In this document: positions 32,816 to 42,600 of the stretch, one piece after another
Position numbering within the stretch: the stretch's first letter is position 1
Layout: every line of letters starts with the position of its first letter
From: Microcosmobacter sp040493455
GTDB lineage: Bacteria > Bacteroidota > Bacteroidia > Flavobacteriales > Flavobacteriaceae
Direction of reading: 5' to 3'
DNA: 64,000 nt
NCBI RefSeq assembly: GCF_040493455.1
Contig: NZ_JANFDA010000002.1
Location: forward strand, 496,001 to 560,000
Notes under the pieces: generated by a model
Database searches by the model: none
The model's input: the letters and a program-made list of their open reading frames with translations, nothing else
Told to the model about the DNA's origin: nothing
Position numbers and translations under genes: made by a program

Positions 32816-34270
32816 ATGTATAAGATAAAAGTTGCATACAAACTTTTCATTGGAATTTGTTTTTTAGTTCTTACATCACAAAGACAAGCTAACGCTCAAA
32901 TAGTCATTGGTTCTCCTAATTTAGGATTTACAATGGCTTGTGCTAATGAGTCTTTCAATACCTATGACGCAACTTTTGTGTTTTCTCCAGAAGCAGGTTT
33001 AGAGGCATCCAATCAGTTCATCATTGAAATGTCAGATGCTGAAGGTGATTTTTCAAACCCGACAACAGTATTTACGTCAAGTCCGGGTTCAGTTACTACC
33101 TCACCAGCAACCTTAACGTTTTCAATCCCAGAAGACACAGCAGGCGAAAATTATAAAATACGTATAAAGAGTACTGCTCCAGTTGCTACAAGTTCTGGTT
33201 CAGCTGCCTTTCCAGCATATTATAAAGCACAAGATGAACCATTTACTATCAACAACCTTGTTTCGACAGGTGTCTTTTGTGAAGGTGGAAGTTATCTTCT
33301 AAGTATTGACAATCCTGGTACAGGAGCTAATGATTCACCTTTAAACTATCCTAACCTGACCTTTAATTGGTATAAAGAAACAGGGCCAACTACAGCTGTA
33401 TTTGTTGCTGAAGGGAACACACTTTCAGTAAGTGATGAAGGCACTTATTTTGTTGAAACCAATTATGGGAGTTGTACATCAGATTCATCATCGAATCGTG
33501 TGACTATTAGTGAAGTATCTTCTGGTGAAGCCGAAGCAGGTATTTCTTCAAGCCTAGGAAATCCATTCTGTCCAAGCGAAGGCGCAACGATATTGAGCAC
33601 AATAGTTGGTATCAGTTATCAATGGTTTGTAGATGGTGTTGCTATAGAAGGTGCCACGAATCAAACTTATGAAACAGAAGAATCTGGTATGTATACGGTT
33701 TTTGTAGATCTAGGTGATTGTTCTACAACGGGAGTGATAACACTAGAAAGTGAGCTATTCGATGCATCGATTAATGTTCCTGAATTTAACGAGATAGATG
33801 AAGATGAAACACTATGGGTAAGTGTCACTACAACAGCTGAAAATCCAATATTCGAATGGTATCTAAACGATACATTAATTACTGAAGCAGATGACGACAA
33901 CTATGAGGTGTCAGAAATAGGAAGCTATGCAGTAGTGATAACCGAAACAACAGGCTGTCAAGGATCAAGAGAATTTTTATTTGAAGTAAGCGAACCATTT
34001 CCAAATGTGGAAAAACTACCTAATGTCATAAGCCCAAATGGCGACGGCATTAATGACACTTGGGTAATCCCGAGAGCTTATGTAAGTGGTACCGATACAG
34101 AGGTGGTCATCATGACTAATTATGGAAAAGTAGTTTTTCAAACTAATGATTACCTCAATAACTGGCCTCAAGACAATTTGAATTTATCGAACGGCAACGA
34201 GGTCTATTACTATATCATAAAAACAGTAGATAACGAAATAAGAAAAGGATCAATAACCGTGGTAAAATAA
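32816..34270 (+). CDS. T9SS-exported Ig-like protein with CHU_C (gliding-motility-associated) C-terminus
   Basis: A 484-residue protein with a signal peptide (KLFIGICFLVLTSQRQANAQ). Ig-like or PKD-like beta domains follow (FCEGGSYLLSIDNPGTG, SYQWFVDGVAIEGATNQTYETEESGMYTVFV, FEWYLNDTLI). It ends with the CHU_C sorting domain from about residue 401 (LPNVISPNGDGINDTWVIP ... GKVVFQTNDYLNNWPQ ... YYYIIKT), which directs T9SS secretion and surface attachment (type B). One base separates it from the PorP/SprF fusion gene, so the two are probably co-translated. Confidence 0.85.
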   Translation: MYKIKVAYKLFIGICFLVLTSQRQANAQIVIGSPNLGFTMACANESFNTYDATFVFSPEAGLEASNQFIIEMSDAEGDFSNPTTVFTSSPGSVTTSPATLTFSIPEDTAGENYKIRIKSTAPVATSSGSAAFPAYYKAQDEPFTINNLVSTGVFCEGGSYLLSIDNPGTGANDSPLNYPNLTFNWYKETGPTTAVFVAEGNTLSVSDEGTYFVETNYGSCTSDSSSNRVTISEVSSGEAEAGISSSLGNPFCPSEGATILSTIVGISYQWFVDGVAIEGATNQTYETEESGMYTVFVDLGDCSTTGVITLESELFDASINVPEFNEIDEDETLWVSVTTTAENPIFEWYLNDTLITEADDDNYEVSEIGSYAVVITETTGCQGSREFLFEVSEPFPNVEKLPNVISPNGDGINDTWVIPRAYVSGTDTEVVIMTNYGKVVFQTNDYLNNWPQDNLNLSNGNEVYYYIIKTVDNEIRKGSITVVK

Positions 34271-34271
34271 T

Positions 34272-36635
34272 ATGAAAGCATTCATATTGATCATATTACT
34301 AAACTTCTGTACAATACAGATATTCCAGGCTCAAGAAGCCGATGGAGCGGTTTCGCTTACCCTTCCCGTAAGGAGTTCATTGACTTTTAATCGTTATATC
34401 ATTAACCCAACCTTTAGCTTCGTAAGAGAGCAAAACAAGTACATCAGTATTTATAATAAGCGTGAATGGGTGCAATTTGAAGACGCTCCTCTAACCTTTT
34501 TGGGAAGTTATACCGGAAGGTTAGCAGAGAACATTGGTGCTGGACTAGGGTTATTTCAACAAAATTATGGCGTACTAGCTACTTATGGAGGCGTCCTAAA
34601 CTTTGCATATAATGCTAGACTTGCTCAGGAGAATAACTTAACCTTCGGACTTAATATAGGCGCTTACAGAAGTGGTCTAAATACAGGAAGCGTAGTCACC
34701 AATATTGATGATCCTTCAATACAAAATATTCCAGAAAGCTTCTTGCTAACAATCAATCCAGGAATTAACTATGGTTTCGCATTCATAGATGTTGGTGTGT
34801 CAGTTAATAATCTAGTCGTGTATAACTTTCAAAACTCTGAGCTTTTAGAGGATAATACAGAACGTGGTATTCAGGCACATTTAATGTATACAGGCTACAT
34901 GAATAGTAGAGGTTTCTTCGATGAAAGTAAATTTTCAGGATTAATTCGATCAGAATTTAAAGAAAATGAAACCATCATCTCTGGTATAGCAATGCTTACT
35001 GTACCAAAAGGAATTTGGGGGCAAGTAGGTTATAATACAGTTTATGGTATTTCAGGCGGTTTAGGAATCAACATCACTTCGCAAATTGCTATTGAATATA
35101 ATTTTGAAAAAGCTGTTGGCGACCTTACCGATTTTGGACCTTCGCACGATATAACACTAGCATATAGATTCAAAAATAAAGAAAGATATTACTATAGTAG
35201 TGGCGATGAAATCAGTGGATTAATCTCAACCGATTCCAAAAAAAGACGCACTGTATCTAAAAAGCCTCAGAAAAAAGGAGATGTTGATACAACGTTGCTA
35301 GCTGAACAAAAAGCTAAAGAAGAGGCGGAAGCACAAGCTAAACTTGAAGCTGAACAAAAAGCCAAGGAAGAAGCGGAAACGCAGGCTAAACTTGAAGCTG
35401 AACGTAAAGCCAAGGAAGAAGCTGAAGCGCAAGCCAAACTTGAAGCTGAACGCAAAGCCAAGGAAGAAGCTGAAGCACAAGCCAAACTTGAAGCTGAACG
35501 TAAAGCCAANNNNNNNNNNNNNNNNNNNNNNNNNNNNNNNNNNNNNNNNNNNNNNNNNNNNNNNNNNNNNNNNNNNNNNNNNNNNNNNNNNNNNNNNNNN
35601 NNNNNNNNNAAACTTGAAGCGGAACAAAAAGCTAAAGAAGAAGCAGAAGCACAAGCCAAACTTGAAGCTGAACAAAAAGCTAAAGAAGAAGCGGAAGCTC
35701 AGGCTAAACTAGAGGCTGAGGAAAAGGCTAAAGAAGAGTTGATCACTAATGCCAAAGATGAGCTTGGTAAAGCAATGTATGCTATCATTCAGAAAACTAA
35801 AGAATCAAAAGCAACTCAAGATGAATTATTTGATAACATCAATGATATTGTTGTGATCAAAGGTCAAGATCTTAAGGATCTTAAGGAAGAGAATGACCTC
35901 AACGAACAAGGTATTGTTACTCAACCTAAACCATTTAAAAATTCAGCTGAAGAAAACAGAAGATTAAACGCAATGATAGCTGACCTAGATAGTGTCATTA
36001 ATGCACGTAGTAATGATATCAGAGAACTAAAATCACTATACGATGAACGCTATAGAGAAGTTGAAGGAGATACCATTTACCTAGATGAAGTGTATGTCTT
36101 CTATCAAAAAGAAATCAATCGTCTAAATGCTGAACAAATAGAAGCAGCTCAGACTAAAATAAGATTACAACTAGAATTAGAAAACATTAGAGCAGCTACT
36201 GAATTTGAGCGTAACAGAAGAATTAAACGTGCAGCATTCGATAATGAAACAGAACGCTATACTAGTGATAGAGCTGCATTAAAGAATATTAAAGACAATA
36301 CTGTCGCTGGAAGTGAAGTCTACCAAACAGAAGATTTCGATTTTGGAGAAGAACAAAGTAGTAACATACAGATTCTCAAAAACGTAGGCAACGTTAGCAG
36401 TGGTTATTATTTAATTATTGCTGTACATAGCGACACCGAAAAACGAAATGAGTTTATCACTAAGGTTTATGCCTCTGGGCGAGCAGATGTAGACTTCTTC
36501 TATGATGTCAATACTAGTAAGTACTACATCTACTACAATAAGTTTAGTGATATACAATCTGCTAATAGAGCAATGGAATTAAAAGGAAGTCAACCATATA
36601 ATGTCAACATGTCCCTCGTGAAAATAGAAAACTAA
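34272..36635 (+). CDS. PorP/SprF-family protein fused to a long helical repeat and a SPOR-like tail; contains an assembly gap
   Basis: Residues 1-310 form a signal peptide plus a PorP/SprF-type beta barrel (FNRYIINPTFSFVREQNKYISIYNKREWVQFEDAPLTFLGSYTGRLAENIGAGLGLFQQNYG), the outer-membrane partner of T9SS cargo. From about residue 343, 16-residue units AKEEAEAQAKLEAEQK repeat as a single long helix. A 100-base N run (35510-35609) interrupts them, so length and even frame continuity are estimates. The C-terminal part is coiled (DLDSVINARSNDIRELKSL) and ends in a SPOR-like fold (YYLIIAVHSDTEKRNEFITKVYASGRADVDFFYD). Such a fusion could span barrel to peptidoglycan (inference). Confidence 0.75.
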   Translation: MKAFILIILLNFCTIQIFQAQEADGAVSLTLPVRSSLTFNRYIINPTFSFVREQNKYISIYNKREWVQFEDAPLTFLGSYTGRLAENIGAGLGLFQQNYGVLATYGGVLNFAYNARLAQENNLTFGLNIGAYRSGLNTGSVVTNIDDPSIQNIPESFLLTINPGINYGFAFIDVGVSVNNLVVYNFQNSELLEDNTERGIQAHLMYTGYMNSRGFFDESKFSGLIRSEFKENETIISGIAMLTVPKGIWGQVGYNTVYGISGGLGINITSQIAIEYNFEKAVGDLTDFGPSHDITLAYRFKNKERYYYSSGDEISGLISTDSKKRRTVSKKPQKKGDVDTTLLAEQKAKEEAEAQAKLEAEQKAKEEAETQAKLEAERKAKEEAEAQAKLEAERKAKEEAEAQAKLEAERKAXXXXXXXXXXXXXXXXXXXXXXXXXXXXXXXXXXKLEAEQKAKEEAEAQAKLEAEQKAKEEAEAQAKLEAEEKAKEELITNAKDELGKAMYAIIQKTKESKATQDELFDNINDIVVIKGQDLKDLKEENDLNEQGIVTQPKPFKNSAEENRRLNAMIADLDSVINARSNDIRELKSLYDERYREVEGDTIYLDEVYVFYQKEINRLNAEQIEAAQTKIRLQLELENIRAATEFERNRRIKRAAFDNETERYTSDRAALKNIKDNTVAGSEVYQTEDFDFGEEQSSNIQILKNVGNVSSGYYLIIAVHSDTEKRNEFITKVYASGRADVDFFYDVNTSKYYIYYNKFSDIQSANRAMELKGSQPYNVNMSLVKIEN
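35299..35730 (+). repeat. 48-bp tandem repeat within the PorP/SprF fusion gene
   Basis: The unit encodes AKEEAEAQAKLEAE(Q/R)K and is near-identical between copies at the DNA level (for example GCCAAGGAAGAAGCTGAAGC). At least six copies are visible around the gap. Copy number is uncertain because assembly collapsed here. Confidence 0.9.
35510..35609. other. Assembly gap (100 N)
   Basis: Exactly one hundred N bases lie in the middle of the 48-bp repeat. A round number usually marks a gap of unknown length, not a measured one. Confidence 0.95.
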
Positions 36636-36649
36636 ATATATAAGGCCCC

Positions 36650-36684
36650 AATTCCTTTTTGATGCCCCAAGCTAAAAAGGAGTT
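36650..36684. other. Hairpin between the PorP/SprF fusion gene and the SprB-repeat gene
   Basis: AATTCCTTTTT (36650-36660) can pair with AAAAAGGAGTT (36674-36684) with one G-U. It lacks a clear T run, so it may be an RNA processing or partial termination site that tunes expression of the giant gene. Confidence 0.4.
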
Positions 36685-36698
36685 AAAAATTAAGCACT

Positions 36699-39600
36699 AT
36701 GAAAAGACCTACATTTTCAAAAACCGCCATCACAATTTTGCTATTATTTTTTGGCCTACAACTATATGCGCAGAATTACGTCCCATTCACGCCTAGATTC
36801 GATCTGGATGTTAAAGGTGATATTATTCTTATTGGTAATAATATTCTGGGACCAGATAATAATGCGTTCAACGATAACTCTGTCTACAATCACAATGTCA
36901 ATATGCAGTATATTGATATTGATAGTGATGCCTCTACCTTCAGTTCATCGAGTGCAGACTTAGACATACCAAACCCTCAATGTTATAGAATAATCCACGC
37001 AAGTCTTTATTGGGGTGCAGTTAGTCCCGGTGCCGAACCAATAACAGAGGTTAAGTTTAGAGGTCCAACTGGTGGTTACAATGACATACAAGGAACCATC
37101 ATTTTTGATGCTAATGGAACATCTATCGACGGCGGTGATAGTTTTTCATATGCTTGTTATGCAGACGTTACAGACATCGTCACAAATTTAGGAACCGACT
37201 TAGGTACCTATACAGTAGCAAATGTATCTTCAGCTGAAGGGGAAACAGCTCTAGACGTACCTTATAACGGAACAGGTCATTCAGCAGGATGGTCATTATT
37301 TGTTGTATATGAAGACCCTACCTTACCTGGTAAATCAATTACAAGTTTTGACGGATTTAGTGCCATTAGTGTTCCTGGTAACAATCCAAATCTAGATATT
37401 CCTATAGATGGATTTAGAACTGTTCCTGCTCCGGCACCTGTAAGAGCTAATTTTGCGTTCGCAACGCTCGAAGGTGATAGCCCAATCCTAGGAGATCGCT
37501 TAAGATTGAATGGTGTGAGTCTTTCTACTGTAGATCGTCCTGTGGCGAATTTCTTCAATAGTTCAGTAACCCAGTTAGATGCAACACCCGTTAACGATAG
37601 GGTTCCAAACAGTACAAACACCTTAGGTTTCGATACAGGAGTTATGGCTATACCAAATCCTGGCAATTCAGTAATCGCCAATGATGCTACTTCAGCAACT
37701 GTACGATTAGAAACCAGTGGAGATACATACTTTCAGTATTTCTTTGCTTTTGCAGTAGATATCATTGAGCCCGACATAGTGCTTACAAAAATTGTAGAGG
37801 ATGATGCCGGAAATGATATTGGTGGACAACTCGTTGGTCTTGGTTCATCATTAAATTATGTTATTGGGTTCCAAAATACAGGAAATGATAATGCAACAAA
37901 TTTCCAGATACGAGATATTCTACCAATAAATATTATATATAACCACCCAACTGATCTTGTATTGCCTCCTGGAGTAACCGTACAAAGTTATAACCCAGCA
38001 ACACGAGAACTTATTTTTAATATAGATGATTCACTAGTTGAAGAAAACGATCCAGTGTACGAAATTCGAATTGAAGTACAGGTAGTTGATTCATGTGATC
38101 AGCTAGCTGATGCTTGTTCAAATATAGTAAGTAACCAAGCTTTTGCAACTTATAATGGATTCTATAATCCTACGTTCCAAATTACAGATGACCCAAGTTT
38201 AAATAGTAACACTGGATGTTTATTAACGCCTCAAGCAACAAACTTTTTAGCCGATCTCGATTGTACTTTTACTGAGAATGTAATTTTATGTGGTGCTAGT
38301 GTAGATTTAACAGCAGCTGACGGATACGATTCATACTCATGGTCTACCAGCCCCACAGGAACTCCAGTTATTGGGACATCTCAAACCATAACGATTACCT
38401 CTCCTGGTACTTATTATGTATTCAATACTGCTCTAGCACCTTGTCAATCTACAGAGCAAGAATTTGTTGTGGAGTTATTTGGTGCAGACATTCCAAATCC
38501 AGTAATTCCTTTTGCAGATGAAGTAGTTACTTGTCCAAACGACGGAAAGCTATTGCCTAATATATTTTTATGCGGTGCGAATGATTCTAGAGATATACAA
38601 ACCAATATTGCAGGTGCAACTTCAATTATTTGGGAAGTACTAGACGAAACCAGTTGTCCTCCAGTAGCAAATCAAGATTGTGCCAATGAAGATGCATCAT
38701 GTACATGGAACCAAGTAGGAACAGGTCCAGATTATGAAGTAGATACAGCAGGTCAATATCGATTAACCATAAACTTTTCAGGAGGTTGTGTGGTGCAATT
38801 CTTTTTTAATGTATACACTAACTTATTGAATGCAACGGTGTCCTCTACAGATATCATCTGTACCACACCAGGTACCATAACAGTAAACAATGTACCGTCT
38901 GGCTATGAATACAGCTTAGATGATGTTAACTACCAAACGAGTAATGTATTTACTGTAACAACACCAGGCAACTATACGGTTTATATAAGACAAATAGGTG
39001 TTCCAACTAATCCGTGTGTATTCACAGTACCGGATGTACAAATTAATGAACGTGATTTCTCAGGATCATCCACTGTCCTTCAACCTTTATGTTTTGGAGA
39101 TAAAGGAACTATTATCATTGCTGCCAATGAAGCAGATCCACAGTATTCGTATGCACTTTACCAAGGCGCAACACTAATTAATTCTGTTGGTCCAATAGTT
39201 GACAATACCTATACGTTTGCCAATCTAAATCCTGGCACCTATACTGCTACGCTAGTCACAGAGAATGGATGTACCTATTCTGAAGACATCACAATTGTAG
39301 AACCACCTTTACTAACGGTTTCTGCAGCAGTTACAGTACCGCTTACTTGTGAAGATGGTGAGATTACAGTATATGCTCAAGGTGGTACACCACCATACTT
39401 CTACTTTGTTAACGGATCACCTGATTTTCAAACTGTTCCTGAAATTGTAGTAACTACTGCTGGAACATATACTATAGAAGTCATTGACTCTAACAATTGT
39501 AGCGCAACAACCTCGATAACTGTAGATGATATACCAGAGCCGGAGTTTACTATAGCAACAACGGATATCCTTTGTTCAGATTCTGGAGATACAGGAACCA

Positions 39601-42600
39601 TTACTATTAATGTGACAGCAACCAATGGCTACAGTTTAGAGTATAGTATTGATGGAGGTGTTAACTTCTTTAGCTCACCTGTATTCACAGGATTAGCAGC
39701 AGGCGATTATGATGTTGTAGTGCAATACGCTGCAGGTTCAGCTATCTGTACAACTGATCCTCAAACTGTGAGTATTTCAACAAATACTGCCATTTCTGGT
39801 ACTGCTGAATTAACTTCAGATTATACATGTACTTCAACGGGAACTATAACAGTAACTGGTGTTACGGGAGGCTTACCACCATATATGTATAGTATTGATG
39901 GTGTCAATTTTCAAGCAAGTAATACATTCACTGGTTTAACTGCTGGTAGTTTTACTATTACCATACAAGATGCTAATATTTGTACTGCCGTTAGCAATAC
40001 AATTACGATAGATCCTTTGGATCCTCCTTCGGATATGACCTTTGATCATACGCCTGTAACTTGTCCTTCTAATACAACAACGGTTACTATTACAAGTGTA
40101 ACTGGTGGTACAGGAGTTTTAGAATATCAGATTATAGCACCAGCAGCGAGCGCGACTCCTTATCAAACATCAAATGTATTTCCTGGATTAGAGCCTGGTA
40201 CTTATACATTTCAGGTGAGAGATGAAAATGATTGTGTATACTTTGAATCTTATACTATCGATCCTTTAACAATGCCAACAGTCGATGTTGTTTTAACTGA
40301 AGCTTTGGATTGTACGGCTTCACCTGACGCTGAAATTACAGGAACTATAACAGGTACAGCGCCATATACGTATGCTGTATCTATAAATGGAGGTGCGTAT
40401 ACGCCTTTGGGTGCAACAGGAACACCATTCAATTATACAACGTCTACTGCAGGAACTTATCAATTTGAAGTTACGGATGCCAACGGATGTACAGCCGAGT
40501 CAAGCATCATAACAGTAGAGCCTCTATCATTACCAGATATTATTTCTGTAGTGGAAACAAGACCAATATTGTGTAGTGGAGATTCAAATGGTTTTATAGA
40601 TATTACTATTGATACTACAACAGGTACACCGCCTTTCACAATAAATGTAAATAACGATACTACTGGTACAAACTACGGAACACAAACTACTGGATTACCA
40701 GCTGGAACCTATACTATAACAGTAACTGATGCGAATTCTTGTACAGATACCGAAACCATTACTATTAATGAACCAGATCCAATTTTTGTTAACTACCATA
40801 CTGTAGATATTACATGTTCGGCTGGTGGTGTTTCTCAAGGTTCAGTTATTGTAGATTCTGTAACGGGAGGTACAGCGCCATATACCTATCATGTTACAGG
40901 AACTAATGGATATTCTAATTCAGAATTTAATGCTTCTGGAACAACCTCCGTAAGTTTTGATGTTGTTGATTTTGGTTTGTATCAGATCAATGTGATTGAT
41001 GCCAACGGATGTTCTGTATTAGTACAGGATGTTATTGTAGCCTCTCCTCCTACTGATTTGGACATTAATGTCAATGCCACTGTAGATTGTGCATTAGGCG
41101 GACAAGCTGTAGTGAGTGTAGGTTCAACGCTACCAAGTTCTGGACCGTTCTTTTTCAGTATTTATCAAGGCCCAGTATCTGTGTATCCTAACCCTCCAGG
41201 TTCTTGGATTCCAGAAGATTCCCCAGGCAGTCAATCGGCCACTTTCACAGGTTTAACACCAGGCGTGAGCTATACATTCATTGTATATGATGCGTCTACC
41301 AATTGTCATTATTATGAGCCTGCCACTACACCAATACCTACCAGTTCAACATTGGTGCTAAGTGCTATGAGTTCAAACAACATTACTTGTACCGGAAGTG
41401 CGGATGGAACTGTGTCTTTTACTGTTGATAGCAGCTACGGTATTAACGTAGATGTTGATTACGAAATATTCGATTCTTTATCATTAACAACAACAGGGAT
41501 TAGCGGGTCTGGAACTATTACAGCAGGCGGTACACTTACAGTTACTGACTTAGGCCCTTTACCGTTTGGAAACTATATTGTGGTAATCAGTGAGACTTCG
41601 GGTCCTAATGCTGGTTGTGGAATCGTTACGACACCTTTCAACATTACAGAATCTGAAATTTTATTGAATTTAACTACATCTGTTGATCAAAATGCTAATT
41701 GTAATACAGCATCTGGAGTAATCAGTGCTATAGGTCAGGATGGTACAGCGCCTTATGTGTATCAAATTACAACAACTCCAGCGGCTCCACTTCCAGGAGA
41801 TCCGTCATGGGCTTCAGCCAATACTTTCAATGTAGATGCTGGAAACTATTATGTCCATGTTATGGATGCCTATAATTGTATTATATCAAGTCCTGTTGTG
41901 GTTGTCCCTGCGGATCCATCTCCAGTGATTTCAGCTACGCTAAACAATCAATGTACAACTGCAGAAGGTGAGTTTGAAATTGATGTAACTCTAGATACTA
42001 CAGGAACTGCACCATATAGCTATAGTATTGATGGTGGAGCTTTTCAAAATTTAACTGCTCCTTTTACCATTTCGAATTTATTCTCTGGAACACATACTAT
42101 AGAAATTCAAGATGCGAATGGTTGCGGAAACTTAGTATCAGTAGATATTGCTGCACCTCTAACGATAACGCCAGAGGTAACTGGTATTGCATCGTGTAAT
42201 GATGATGATGGTGAAATTACGGTAAACGCATCAGGAGGTTCTGGAACCTTCACATATACGATTAGTCCAAATCCAGCATCTGTAAGTTTAAGTGGAAATG
42301 TGTTCTCGGGAGTACCTTCAGGAATTTACACAATCACAATAACAGATACCGTTACATCGTGTACAGAAGAGGCTACGATATCAATACCTGAGGCAATTCC
42401 TCCAACGGTTACTACTACTCCATTGACAGATATAAGCTGTTTTGGAGATACTAATGGTTCATTCGAAATAAATATAAATGGATATTCTGGTGCATATACT
42501 TATGAAGTTATTGATGACAACTCAGGAACTTCTGTGACAGGAGTTGTAAATGCCAATACCTCAACAAACCCAGTAACAGTATCTGGAATGCCAGGCGGAA

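Noticed and set aside
35267..35712. Reading frames in other phases through the Ala/Lys/Glu repeat
   Set aside because: They arise from the 48-bp repeat read out of frame and across the N run.
35299..35730. CRISPR-like regular repeat
   Set aside because: Units abut with no spacers and are in frame within a protein; no cas genes nearby.
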